A stretch of 64,000 bases of DNA from Kitasatospora acidiphila (GTDB taxonomy: Bacteria > Actinomycetota > Actinomycetes > Streptomycetales > Streptomycetaceae). The notes beneath the pieces are model-generated. The model was not told where the DNA came from. It did no database searches and saw only the letters and a program-made list of their open reading frames with translations. Location: positions 2,108,001 to 2,172,000 of the forward strand of contig NZ_VIGB01000003.1 in assembly GCF_006636205.1 (NCBI RefSeq). Reading direction: 5' to 3'. Shown here one piece after another: positions 51,250 to 60,238 of this stretch (the stretch's first letter is position 1; the number at the start of each line of letters is the position of its first letter). The translations under genes were made by a program, and so were the position numbers.

Positions 51250-52344
51250 TCACATCGCTCGTTCAACGCTCCACAGCGGCAGCCGCTCGAAGAACGTGAC
51301 CGCCTCCGCACGCCATCGTGGCCGCCAGTCGGCGGCCAGCAGGCAGGCCTGTTCCGCGTGGCGCCGCATGTCCGCCCGCATCCTGTCCGCCACACCGCGG
51401 CGTTCGCCGATCTCGCGGACGGCGGCGATGGTCTCCGGTGTGCAGGCCGGGTCACCGAGCGCGGCCTCCAGCACGGCACGCTCGGCGTCACCGAGGGGTG
51501 CGGACAGCAGGGCGCTGACGGTGTGACTATGCTTCCCGTCGCGGATGTCGGTGCCGGTCGGCTTGCCCATGGTGGCCGCGTCCCCGAACAGGTCCAGGTA
51601 GTCGTCGCGCAGCTGTCCGCAGATCCCGACCAGCCGCGCGTAGCGGCGCAGGTCCTGCTCGAAGAGTGCCGGCTGCTCACCTGCCGCCAGCAGGCCCAAC
51701 TGCAGGGGCGCCAGGATCGAGTAGCGGGCTGACTTGTAGTCGGCCACCCGGTGCAGGAGGTCCTCGTCCGGTGCGGTGGGGGTGAAGTCGCGTTCCAGGT
51801 CGATGATTTGGCCCATGAATGTGTCGGTCGCCGCCCGGGTCTGCACCTCGGTCATGGCCTGCCGCACCGCGCCGGGGACCTTCGCGTCCAGGAGCACCTG
51901 AAGGGACAGGGCCAGGGCGAGATCACCGGCGAGCACGGTGAGGCCGACCGCCGCGTGCGGGTGGTGGGGGAACTGCTCGCGGTAGGCGTAGTAGGTGGAA
52001 GGCCCGCCCCGGCGGGTGGGGCTGTCGTCGATGAGGTCGTCGTGCACCAGGCCGTGCGTCTGCAGCAGTTCGATGCTCAGCGCCGCGGCGTCCAGCCCGT
52101 CGACCGGCTCGGCAGTCACCAGGCGAGCCGCCTCATGCAGCAGCACGACCCGCATCCGCTTGCCGCCGCGCAACGACAGCTCCCGCAGCAACTCCAGGCA
52201 GGCCGGGGTGAAACGGCTGGACGACGGCGCGTCGAGCCTGGTGCCCAGCGTGTCGAAGTACTCCTCGAAGAGCGTGTTGAACCGGCGCGCGTATCCGGCA
52301 GCTCGGTGCAGCAGCTGCTCGTCGGGGCCACCGGCATCGGTCAT
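51250..52344 (-). CDS. Polyprenyl synthetase (isoprenyl diphosphate synthase)
   Basis: 364 residues from ATG 52342-52344. All signature segments are present: GGKRMRVVLLHEAARL, the first aspartate-rich motif LVHDDLIDDSPTRRGGPS, GDLALALSLQVLLDA, DYKSARYSILAPLQLG, second aspartate motif QLRDDYLDLFGD, and GTDIRDGKHSHTVSALL. The enzyme condenses isopentenyl diphosphate with allylic diphosphates to make prenyl chains for terpenoids or quinones; residues around the first motif would set chain length. It stands alone, without terpene cyclase or phytoene-type genes beside it. Confidence 0.92.
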   Translation of the reverse strand: MTDAGGPDEQLLHRAAGYARRFNTLFEEYFDTLGTRLDAPSSSRFTPACLELLRELSLRGGKRMRVVLLHEAARLVTAEPVDGLDAAALSIELLQTHGLVHDDLIDDSPTRRGGPSTYYAYREQFPHHPHAAVGLTVLAGDLALALSLQVLLDAKVPGAVRQAMTEVQTRAATDTFMGQIIDLERDFTPTAPDEDLLHRVADYKSARYSILAPLQLGLLAAGEQPALFEQDLRRYARLVGICGQLRDDYLDLFGDAATMGKPTGTDIRDGKHSHTVSALLSAPLGDAERAVLEAALGDPACTPETIAAVREIGERRGVADRMRADMRRHAEQACLLAADWRPRWRAEAVTFFERLPLWSVERAM

Positions 52345-52600
52345 GGCAAGGTCCTCCTGGTCAGGGCACGGATCGCACGCTCGTAGACGCAGAACGGTAG
52401 TGGCTGGTGTCACGGGCATCGTCGGCGCGGTGGTGCCAGGAGGTGTACCGGGCCGCCTGGGGGGTCGGGTGCGACCGAACCGTCTCCTCGACACGTCCCT
52501 TCTGGCTGAGCGACCGTGCTGCGCCGGCTGTGCCCGGTGAACCGGTCGCCGGTCCGTCCATCTCCGGGCGGCCCGTTGACCACTGACGGAGTGTGAGACC

Positions 52601-54652
52601 TTGCCCCAGCAGTCCTCTTCCCCCGCCGCCCGGCGACTTCGGGCCGGCCGGCTGGCCGCCGTCGCGGCCACCGCCGCCCTGGTCGCCGCAGGTGTGGCGG
52701 CACCGGCCGCCGAGGCCGCGAGCCAGGGCCGCACCGAGCTGCCGTCCGGGATACCCCAGGGGGGCTCGGGCACCTTGGCCGACACCGGTGCGGCCCCGGG
52801 CAACTGGGGGATGTCGCTGCGGGTCTACCTGGCCGGAAAGGACCCGGTCGGCATGGTCAGGGCCGCGCAGCGCGGCGCCGATCCGTCCGGGCACGACTAC
52901 GCCCACTACCTGACGCCCGCCCAGTTCGACCAGCGCTACGGCACCACCGCGGCCCAGACGGCGAAGGTCAGCGACTGGCTCACCGGCTTCGGCATGCACG
53001 TCACCGGCGCCAACGCCCACTACCTGACGGTCACCGCGACCGTGGACCAGGTGCAGCGGGCGTTCGCCACCTCCATGCACGCCTACGCCTGGCAGTCGGG
53101 GCAGCCTCCGCAGCTGCTCCGTCCGGCGAGCGCGGTCTCGGTGCCGGCCGCACTCGGCCACGACATCAGCACGGTGCTCGGCCTGGACGACGGCAACCCC
53201 GTCATTCCGGATACCCCCGGTACGGCGGCGCCGGCCGGTGCCGCGGCGCCCCAGGCCCCGGCACCCCGCACCACGGCACCCCGGGCCGCAGCACGTCAGA
53301 GTGCCGCGCCCACCACCGCGGCCACCCCGCCCTGCTCGCAGTGGTGGGGCCAGAACAGCTCGCCGATCCCGGCGGTCAACGGCCGCACCAGCGCCATCGA
53401 CGCGGTCTGCGGCTACACCCCGCAGCAGCTGCGCGACGCCTACGGGGTGACCAGCAGCCAGTACACCGGCAAGGGCCGCACGGTGGCCGTGGTGCTGGAC
53501 GGGGCACTGCCCACCATGGAGGCCGACGCCGACAAGTTCTTCGCCGCGCACGGCGTGCCGGGCTTCGCCCCCGGCCAGTACAGCGAGAACTTCGGCCCGG
53601 ACTTCGCCGCCTCCTGCCGCGGGAACTCCGACGCACCGGAGGAGCCGCTGGACGTGGAGACGCTCCACATCGCCGCACCGGACGCCAAGGTGGTCTACGT
53701 CGGCGCCGACTGCACCTCGACCGGCGGCTACGGCGGCGGCAGCCTCGCCTTCCTGGACGCGCACACCCGGATCGTGGACCAGCACCTCGCGGACGTGGTG
53801 ACCGACTCGTTCCCCACCCGGGAGGACGGCGACTCGCCCGCCACCGTGGCGGCCTGGGACCAGGTGTTCCAGCAGGGCGCGCTGGAGGGCATCGGCTTCG
53901 ACTACTCCTCCGGCGACTACGGTGACGGCGCGTCCGGGGAGGACGCGGGCTCCCCGCGCTATGTGACCTTCCCGGCCTCCGACCAGTGGGCGACCTCCGT
54001 CGGCGGCACCACGCTGGAGATCGGCAAGAACGGCCAGGTGACCGGCGAACTCGGCTGGGGCAACAACGCGGCGCAGATCAACCCGCAGGGCACCGGGTAC
54101 CTGACCCCGCCGCCCGGGCAGTTCTTCATGGGCTCCGGCGGCGGTCGCAGCAACCTGGTCAGCGAGCCCTGGTACCAGAAGAACACGGTCCCCTCGGCCC
54201 TGGCGACCGACGGAGGAACCGGGCCGGCCCGCCGGGTGCAGCCGGACATCGCCGCCGACGGCGACCGCGCCACCGGCTGGCTGATCGGCTTCACCACTCC
54301 GGGCGGCGCCTACCACGAGGAGATCGGGGCCGGCACCAGCGGCTCCTCCCCGCTGATCGCCGCGCTCGAAGCCGACGCGGGCCAGGCCGCCGGCCACGCG
54401 CTCGGCTTCGCCAACCCGCTGATCTACAAGCTGCACAACACTCCGGCGATCCGCGACATCGTGCCGGCCCCGGCCGGTCAGGAGCCCTGGGCGCTGACCT
54501 TCCTGCCGAAGTGGGACGACCCGACCGCCTTCAACAGCTACCTGACCCAGTTCGACCAGGACGGCTCGCTGAAGACCGCCCCCGGCTACGACGAGGTCAC
54601 CGGCGTCGGCTCGGCGACCGCGGACTTCGTCCGTTCCTTCGCCCGCCACTGA
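52601..54652 (+). CDS. Secreted S53 peptidase (sedolisin/kumamolisin-type)
   Basis: 683 residues; TTG start at 52601 because the signal peptide begins there (RLRAGRLAAVAATAALVAAG, cleavage near AEA) and no ATG fits. An S53 pro-domain follows (GHDYAHYLTPAQFDQRYG), then a Pro/Ala-rich linker. Catalytic region: ETLHIAAPDAKVVYVGAD (Glu/Asp pair), FDYSSGDYGDGASG (oxyanion Asp) and EEIGAGTSGSSPLIAALEA (SGTS-type serine). Sedolisins are acid-active serine-carboxyl peptidases that self-process on secretion. A strong hairpin terminator follows. Confidence 0.9.
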   Translation: MPQQSSSPAARRLRAGRLAAVAATAALVAAGVAAPAAEAASQGRTELPSGIPQGGSGTLADTGAAPGNWGMSLRVYLAGKDPVGMVRAAQRGADPSGHDYAHYLTPAQFDQRYGTTAAQTAKVSDWLTGFGMHVTGANAHYLTVTATVDQVQRAFATSMHAYAWQSGQPPQLLRPASAVSVPAALGHDISTVLGLDDGNPVIPDTPGTAAPAGAAAPQAPAPRTTAPRAAARQSAAPTTAATPPCSQWWGQNSSPIPAVNGRTSAIDAVCGYTPQQLRDAYGVTSSQYTGKGRTVAVVLDGALPTMEADADKFFAAHGVPGFAPGQYSENFGPDFAASCRGNSDAPEEPLDVETLHIAAPDAKVVYVGADCTSTGGYGGGSLAFLDAHTRIVDQHLADVVTDSFPTREDGDSPATVAAWDQVFQQGALEGIGFDYSSGDYGDGASGEDAGSPRYVTFPASDQWATSVGGTTLEIGKNGQVTGELGWGNNAAQINPQGTGYLTPPPGQFFMGSGGGRSNLVSEPWYQKNTVPSALATDGGTGPARRVQPDIAADGDRATGWLIGFTTPGGAYHEEIGAGTSGSSPLIAALEADAGQAAGHALGFANPLIYKLHNTPAIRDIVPAPAGQEPWALTFLPKWDDPTAFNSYLTQFDQDGSLKTAPGYDEVTGVGSATADFVRSFARH

Positions 54653-54670
54653 CCGCCGCAGCGCATCGGA

Positions 54671-54711
54671 GCCGTTCGTTCCACCGTCACGGTGGCGGTG
54701 GAACGAACGGC
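54671..54711 (+). terminator. Terminator after the S53 peptidase gene
   Basis: A perfect 16-bp stem (GCCGTTCGTTCCACCG with its complement at 54696-54711) around a 9-nt loop, located 18 bp after the stop codon. The small gene downstream starts 44 bp further on. Confidence 0.8.
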
Positions 54712-54754
54712 GGCTCCGGTGGTGGCTCCGGGACCGGGCCCGGACAATCGGGTC

Positions 54755-54964
54755 ATGGCAGGCCTTGAAGCGAACCCCGGAACAGTGCATCTCGCCCATG
54801 GGGCGGGCTACGTCAGCCCTGGCGTCGCGCTCGATGAGTCGGTCGCGGGCATCATCCGGATCGACGAGTGCGGTTGGGTGCACGTCACGCAGAAGGACGG
54901 AGCCCGGGTGTCGTTCCCGCCGCACGCCGTGGAGCGCATCACCTGGGGCGAGCCCGCCACCTAG
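54755..54964 (+). CDS. Small hypothetical protein
   Basis: 69 residues from ATG 54755. The protein (GYVSPGVALDESVAGIIRID, WVHVTQKDGARVSFPPHAVE) looks like a short beta-barrel, for example an SH3- or YodB-like fold, but no family is certain. It sits between a terminator and the amidohydrolase gene and is expressed alone. Confidence 0.5.
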   Translation: MAGLEANPGTVHLAHGAGYVSPGVALDESVAGIIRIDECGWVHVTQKDGARVSFPPHAVERITWGEPAT

Positions 54965-55093
54965 CGCGGGCCCGCCGCGTCCTCCCCTGCCGGCACCGCC
55001 TCGGATCGCCCCGCAGCATCCCGCGAGGTTCGCGACCCGATAGCCATGGGTAGGCAAGGGTGCACTGAACGTAGGCGGCAGAAGGGAACCGGA

Positions 55094-56902
55094 ATGAGCG
55101 GTCAGCCGGCAGGGGCGACGGACACTGGCGACGGCCAGGCTGCGGCACCGTACGAGGAGGCCGATGTCATCTTCCACGGCGGTGAGATCGTGACCGTCGC
55201 CGCCGACGCGGACGAGTCCGGTCCCGGTCCCGAGGCGGTGGCCGTCAAGGACGGTGTCATCGTCCACGTCGGCGACTACCGGGAGGCCGTCAGCCGCTGG
55301 CAGGGGCCGCGAACGCAGGTGCGCGACCTCGCCGGTCGCGCTCTGCTGCCCGGCTTCATCGACGCCCACGGCCACCTGGGCGGCATCGGGCTGCAGGCCA
55401 CCCTCGCCAACCTGCTGGCCGCCCCCGACGGGGACGTCACCGACATCGCCTCGCTCCAGGAGAAGCTGCGCGCCTGGGCGAAGACCCCGGTGGGCGCCTT
55501 CTCCAAGTGGATCATCGGGTTCGGCTACGACGACGCCATGCTCGCCGAACGCCGCCACCCCACCCGTGAGGAGCTGGACGCGGTGTCCACCACGCGGCCG
55601 GTGCTGGCCATCCACCAGTCCTTCCACCTCGGGGCGGTGAACAGCCGCGGTCTGCGGGAGTTGGGCTACACCAAAGCCACTCCCGACCCGGACGGCGGCG
55701 TGATTCGCCGTCAGGTCGATCCGCTGGAAAGGCCATTCGGCGAGCCCAACGGCGTGCTGGAGGAGACCGCTTTCAGCCCTGCCTCCGAAAAGGCCACCAA
55801 GGGCCTGCCGTTGACCGCCCTGGCCGCCCTGTTCAGCAAGGGCGTGGCGTCAGCCGCGAGCTTCGGCTTCACGACCGTCCAGGAGGGCGGCGCCACGCTG
55901 GAGAACCTCCAGGCACTGCGGGACGCCGCGGCCGTCGTACCGTTCAAGATCGACGTCGTCGCCTACGCACGGGCCGACGAGGCGACGGCCTCGCCGGAGG
56001 CGGACCCGGTCCGGGCGAGCCAGGAGTACCACCGGGGCGTGCGGGCGGCCGGGGTGAAGATGTACCTGGACGGGTCCCCGCAGGGCCGCACCGCCTGGCT
56101 CACCAAGCCCTACAGGGAGCGGCCGGAGGGCACGCCCGAGGGCTACTGCGGCTACCCCACCATCGAGGACCCCAAGGTCGTGCTCGACCAGGTGCGCACC
56201 GCCTACGCCAAGGGCTGGCAGGTACTGGCGCACGTCAACGGGGACGCCGCGATCGACCAGTTCATCGAGGCGGTCGAGACCGCCTCCGATGGGGTCGAGC
56301 CCGCCGGCGCTGACCGGCGGACGGTGGCGATCCACGCCCAGACCGCCCGCGAGGACCAGATCGAGGACTTCGCCCGCCTGGGCATCATCCCGTCCTTCTT
56401 CTCCATGCACACCTTCTACTGGGGCGACTGGTACCGCAAGACCGTCCTCGGGCCGAGGCGGGCCGCGACCATCTCCCCGGCCCGCTGGGCCGTCGACCGG
56501 CAGATGATCTACACCTCGCACCACGACGCCCCGGTGGCCCTGCCCAACTCGATCGCCATCCTGTCCAGCCAGGTCACCCGCCGCACCCGCACCGAGCAGG
56601 TCGTCCTCGGGCCCGAGCAGTGCGTGTCGGCCCTGGACGCGGTCAAGTCCATCACCATCAACGCCGCCCACCAGTACTTCGAGCAGGACCGCAAGGGCAG
56701 CATCGAGGTCGGCAAGCTCGCCGACCTGGTGATCCTCTCCGCGAACCCGCTGACGATCCCGCCGGACGAGATCAAGGACATCACGGTCGCCGAGACCATC
56801 AAGGAGGGGACCACCATCCACTCCGCCGCCGCCGTGAGCAGCGACGACCCCGAGCCCGGGCTCGAAGTCCCGACCGACTACCAGTGGCACGGCTGCTGCT
56901 GA
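55094..56902 (+). CDS. Amidohydrolase 3 (YtcJ-like) metal-dependent hydrolase
   Basis: 602 residues from ATG 55094. The family layout is complete: composite-domain strands ADVIFHGGEIVTVAADADE, metal ligand motif LPGFIDAHGHLGGIGLQA, GVKMYLDGSPQGRTAWLTK, AKGWQVLAHVNGDAAIDQF, VAIHAQTAREDQIEDFARL, IYTSHHDAPVALPNSIA and C-terminal GSIEVGKLADLVILSANPL. YtcJ-like enzymes hydrolyse amides or imides of unknown natural identity; they are usually cytoplasmic, although some act on formamide or aryl imides. It is convergent with the dioxygenase gene. Confidence 0.9.
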   Translation: MSGQPAGATDTGDGQAAAPYEEADVIFHGGEIVTVAADADESGPGPEAVAVKDGVIVHVGDYREAVSRWQGPRTQVRDLAGRALLPGFIDAHGHLGGIGLQATLANLLAAPDGDVTDIASLQEKLRAWAKTPVGAFSKWIIGFGYDDAMLAERRHPTREELDAVSTTRPVLAIHQSFHLGAVNSRGLRELGYTKATPDPDGGVIRRQVDPLERPFGEPNGVLEETAFSPASEKATKGLPLTALAALFSKGVASAASFGFTTVQEGGATLENLQALRDAAAVVPFKIDVVAYARADEATASPEADPVRASQEYHRGVRAAGVKMYLDGSPQGRTAWLTKPYRERPEGTPEGYCGYPTIEDPKVVLDQVRTAYAKGWQVLAHVNGDAAIDQFIEAVETASDGVEPAGADRRTVAIHAQTAREDQIEDFARLGIIPSFFSMHTFYWGDWYRKTVLGPRRAATISPARWAVDRQMIYTSHHDAPVALPNSIAILSSQVTRRTRTEQVVLGPEQCVSALDAVKSITINAAHQYFEQDRKGSIEVGKLADLVILSANPLTIPPDEIKDITVAETIKEGTTIHSAAAVSSDDPEPGLEVPTDYQWHGCC

Positions 56903-56909
56903 CGGTCCA

Positions 56910-57982
56910 TCAGCCAGCACTCCGGGCCCCAGGCCCGGAGTGCCGCACCGGCCAAGCCCGTTGGCGCCATCGGCCGAGTACGTTGGCGTCAGCGGGCGAG
57001 TACGTGGCCGTCGTGGGGCGGTGGTCTCGGGAGCGGCGCAGGTCGGTGGTGACGTAGCTGCGCTGCAGCCAGCGGTCCGCTCCGTCGTACCGGGGCTGGA
57101 AGGCGGTGCGGCCGTGGACGGTGACGCGGTTGTCGACGATCACCAGGTCCCCCGGAGTCAGGCGCAGGATGCGGGCGGTCGCCTCGCAGGCGCGGCCGAA
57201 GTCGGCCAGTGCGGCGGCGGCCCGAGCGGTGAGCGGGGTGGTGACGAGCTGGGCCATCCGGATGTCGGGATCCTCAGGCGCTCCGGACAGCACCGCTCGG
57301 GGCTCGGCAGCGGGCTCGCCCGTGGCGGCGCCGGGGCCGAAGGAGGGTGGTGGTGTGGTGATGAACTCCGTTGTGAACAGGGCCTGGCGGCTGGCTGGGG
57401 TGAGGAGCGGCAGCGCTTGGCGCAGGCCGGCGACGCGCATGCCGGCGGTCTGGTCGTGGTCGGCGCGCAGGCACAGGAAGACCACGTAGTCGGGTGGGTG
57501 GGGTGGAAGCCGTTCTCGGTGTGGAAGGACAGCGGCACCGACCCGGCGTTGCCGTGGAAGGCCTCCTGCCCTGGCACGGGCACGACGTCCTGCACGAGGG
57601 CGCCGGACTTCTCGGCGAGGTAGGCGAGCGGCTCGCCCAGTCCGCAGGCGACCATGGTGAGCACCGCGGCCGGGACGGTGGGCTGGCGCTGGACCGAGCC
57701 GAGTACGGCCGGTGTGGCCGGCAGGGCCGCCCGGTCGACGGGCAGGCCGCCGATCACCAAGGTGCCGTGCGGGCCGGAGTGCCGTCGGAACCGGCGCACC
57801 GCGCGGCGCAGCGCTAGCGGCAGCTCCTCCCAGGCGTCCCGGGCCCGTGCCACCCACTCGGGGCTGTCGACCTGGTCGGGTCCGCCAGTGCACAGGGTGC
57901 GGGCCAGCCGCTCGCATGCGTCCGCATCGACCGGATCCAGTTGCCAGTCGGCGGCGGCGGTGCCTTGAGGGGTGTCGGACAT
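56910..57982 (-). CDS. TauD/clavaminate-synthase-like 2-oxoglutarate dioxygenase (apparent frameshift)
   Basis: Starts at ATG 57980-57982 (MSDTPQGTAAADWQLD). The first frame reaches the iron motif SFHTENGFHP; a break at the G run 57500-57503 shifts to a second frame, PPDYVVFLCLRADHDQTAGM, continuing through VDNRVTVHGRTAFQPRYDGA (second histidine and arginine) to the end. Restored length about 357 residues. The HTEN-type HxE motif and late HGRTAFxPRxDGxDRW match CAS-like amino-acid hydroxylases (AsnO, VioC, clavaminate synthase), which hydroxylate arginine, asparagine or similar. The break is likely a sequencing error. Co-directional with the unknown gene at 58023. Confidence 0.82.
56917..56943. 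terminator. Hairpin between the amidohydrolase and dioxygenase genes
   Basis: A perfect 12-bp stem GCACTCCGGGCC with its complement around a CCA loop, 15 bp after the amidohydrolase stop. It is inside the last codons of the convergent dioxygenase frame, so it probably serves as a terminator for both. Confidence 0.75.
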
Positions 57983-58022
57983 CAGGTCTCCTGCCGGTGG
58001 TGTGGGCGGCGGACGCGCGGGC

Positions 58023-59141
58023 TCAGGAGTGGCGCAGGTCGGCCACGGCGTCGGCGATGTAGTGGTCCCCGAACCGGATCAGGCGGGCGTACTGGGCCGC
58101 GCGGCGATGCCGCATGAGCCGTAGTTCGGCAACGGCGTTGTCGGGGCCGTCAGACCGCTGGGCGATGGAACGGCGCAGGTGCACCATCGAGTACGCGAGG
58201 GTGATGTGCCGTTCGGCGTCGACGATGTCGGCTTCCAGGAGGGCGCCCCGCGCCTCGGCCAGCTCGGGGGCGCGGGCCGCCAACTCCTCATAGGAGTCGG
58301 GGACCACCGACAGCAGGTCCTTCATCGCGGACCGGAAGAGCTTGTACCCGCGGTGCTGGCGCCCGCTCAACGGGATGTCCGTCGACGGAGGCGCCATGGT
58401 CTGGCGGATCGCCGCCATGTAGTAGTCGGTCGGGATCGTACTGGCGTGGTTCATGGCCGCCGGGAAGCCGCGCACATACCCCGTCGCGTCCGCCAGTCGC
58501 AGCAGCGCGGCATCGCCGTCGCCGTGCCGCAGTTGGCGAGCGGCGTCGGCCACGGCGACGGCGGCGCAGACGTTGAACAGGACGTGGACCTGGTGCCCGA
58601 TGAGCCACCGGGCACTCCACGTGCTCTCCAGCGACGGCCCCGCCCCGGCCTCGGGGACGGCCACGGCCGGAACGGACTCGGGGTCGGCGCCCGGCACCGC
58701 GCCGGTGAGGTCGAGCACCGACTGCCGCATCCCGGCCACCTCCAGCGCCAGGTCGGCACCTGAGAGCGGAGCATCACACAGATCCTCCAGACCGCGGTGG
58801 ATGACCAGGGCACCGTGCAGGGCGGCCTGCTGATCCGAGAGTTCCACCTCGCGAACCCGGAAGTACGACTGGCTGGTTGACTCCGCCGGAACGTCCTCAC
58901 CGGCCACGGCCGGGGCCAGGGCCGACAGCGCGGCCACCAACTCACCGGCCACCGCGGCGGCTTGCCGCAGCGCGGCGGTCCGCTCGACAGGTCGGCCGTG
59001 GGTCGCCACCCCGGCCAGCACGTGTGCGGTCCGCTTGGCCTCGGCCTCGACCCGCGGGCCGAGCACCGGCACCGGCCGCCCGCCTCGGGGTTCACGGAAG
59101 ACAGCGACAGGAGGATGGCCGGCAACCGGCGATAAGCCCAT
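58023..59141 (-). CDS. Unrecognised helical protein, partner of the dioxygenase
   Basis: 372 residues from ATG 59139-59141. The protein is rich in helices with few strands: AEAKRTAHVLAGVATHGRPV, ELVAALSALAPAVAGEDVPA, HQVHVLFNVCAAVAVADAAR, GYVRGFPAAMNHASTIPTDY, YYMAAIRQTMAPPSTDIPLS and GALLEADIVDAERHITLAYS. No catalytic motif is known to me; the HQVHxLF and NHAS segments carry histidines that could bind iron or heme. It ends 40 bp before the dioxygenase start, in the same orientation, and no other gene intervenes, so the pair may form a short biosynthetic operon. Confidence 0.65.
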   Translation of the reverse strand: MGLSPVAGHPPVAVFREPRGGRPVPVLGPRVEAEAKRTAHVLAGVATHGRPVERTAALRQAAAVAGELVAALSALAPAVAGEDVPAESTSQSYFRVREVELSDQQAALHGALVIHRGLEDLCDAPLSGADLALEVAGMRQSVLDLTGAVPGADPESVPAVAVPEAGAGPSLESTWSARWLIGHQVHVLFNVCAAVAVADAARQLRHGDGDAALLRLADATGYVRGFPAAMNHASTIPTDYYMAAIRQTMAPPSTDIPLSGRQHRGYKLFRSAMKDLLSVVPDSYEELAARAPELAEARGALLEADIVDAERHITLAYSMVHLRRSIAQRSDGPDNAVAELRLMRHRRAAQYARLIRFGDHYIADAVADLRHS

Positions 59142-59277
59142 GGTTGGAATATGTCGCCAGGAACCCACCACCCGAAACCCTGACCGGCAGGACGATTCCG
59201 GTGCGGTGCACTGGAGTTGGCGGCCGGCGCGGCGACCTGGGCTAGCAGCACTGCGACGGCTCGCCAGGTGCAACGAA

Positions 59278-59318
59278 AAAGACCGGCCCGGCACACTTGG
59301 TGTGCCGGGCCGGTCTTT
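59278..59318 (-). terminator. Terminator after the initiator tRNA gene
   Basis: An 18-bp perfect stem (AAAGACCGGCCCGGCACA with its complement at 59301-59318) around a 5-nt loop. On the minus strand it lies 9 bp beyond the tRNA 3-prime end. Confidence 0.85.
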
Positions 59319-59327
59319 GCTACTGAG

Positions 59328-59401
59328 TAGCGGGGACAGGATTTGAACCTGCGACCTCTGGGTTATGAGCCCAGCGAGCTACCGAGCTGCTCCACCCCGC
59401 G
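59328..59401 (-). tRNA. Initiator tRNA-Met (CAU)
   Basis: 74 nt on the minus strand, without encoded CCA. The 5-prime end is CGCGGGGTGGAGCAGCTCGG and the T-arm GGTTCAAATCC; the anticodon loop CTGGGCTCATAACCCAG carries CAU, encoded by ATG at 59365-59367. The first base pair is mismatched (C1 against U72), and three G-C pairs (GGG/CCC) close the anticodon stem, both marks of bacterial initiator tRNA. It stands alone with its own terminator, upstream of the minus-strand hypothetical gene. Confidence 0.95.
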
Positions 59402-59524
59402 TCGGTGAACATCACTCTACGGCACTGCGGTCGGTATGCGAAATCCGGTCGCGGCGGGGGTCCGGTCCCGGTCGGTCAAGACCCTCCTCCGCAGCCTCGA
59501 CTAGCTCGGGCCAGCTCAGGCGCG

Positions 59525-60238
59525 TCAGCCGGCGACCCCCGGCACCACCAGGCCGGACTCGTACGCGATCACCACCGCGTGGGTCCGGTTCTGCGCGCCG
59601 AGCTTGGTCAGAACGTTCCCGACGTGTGTCTTCACCGTCTCCAGGCTCACCGTGAGCGACTCCGCGATCTCCGGGTTGGACAGGCCGGTGGCCATCAGCC
59701 GCAGCACCTCCTCCTCCCGGCCGGTCAGCGCCGCCTTCGGCAACGCCTCGGCACAGGCCAGCGGGCGGGCGGCGACCATGCGGCGCAGTGCCGCCGGGAA
59801 GAGGATCGCCTCCCCCGCCGCCACCACCCGCACCGCCTCCGCGATCTGCCGGACCGGCAGCCGCTTGAGGACGAACCCGCTGGCCCCGGCGCTGAGCGCG
59901 GCGGTGACGTAGTCGTCGTTCTCGAAGGTGGTGATCACCACGACCTTCGGCGGCCCACCCTGTTCGCCCGGTTCGCCTGGTCCGCCCGGTGCGGCCAGCA
60001 ACTGCCGGGTGGCCTCGATCCCGTTGCGGCGCGGCATCCGCACGTCCATAAGGACCACGTCCGGCCGCAGTCGCCGCGCCTGCTCGACCGCCTCGACGCC
60101 GTCGGCGGCCTCGCCGACCACCGTGATGCCCGGCTGGGCCGCGAGCAGCATGCGCAGACCGCTGCGGGTCACCTCGTCGTCGTCCGCGATCAGGAGGGTG
60201 ACAGCGGTACCGGTAGGACCGGCCTCGGGGCCCGTCAT
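59525..60238 (-). CDS. NarL/LuxR-family response regulator
   Basis: 237 residues. Receiver domain: LLIADDDEVTRSGLRMLLAA, phosphoacceptor VVLMDVRMPRRNGIEATRQ, and VLKRLPVRQIAEAVR. C-terminal LuxR helix-turn-helix: LTGREEEVLRLMATGLSNPE, IAESLTVSLETVKTHVGNVL, LTKLGAQNRTHAV. The insertion PGGPGEPGEQGGPPK between the receiver strands is a Gly/Pro-rich loop. It overlaps the histidine kinase stop by ATGA and is its partner. Confidence 0.93.
   Translation of the reverse strand: MTGPEAGPTGTAVTLLIADDDEVTRSGLRMLLAAQPGITVVGEAADGVEAVEQARRLRPDVVLMDVRMPRRNGIEATRQLLAAPGGPGEPGEQGGPPKVVVITTFENDDYVTAALSAGASGFVLKRLPVRQIAEAVRVVAAGEAILFPAALRRMVAARPLACAEALPKAALTGREEEVLRLMATGLSNPEIAESLTVSLETVKTHVGNVLTKLGAQNRTHAVVIAYESGLVVPGVAG

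Noticed and set aside
52361..55627. Open frame of over 1000 codons on the minus strand across the S53 peptidase and amidohydrolase genes
   Set aside because: It is a shadow of two well-supported genes on the plus strand and crosses a terminator; product is compositional, with no domains.
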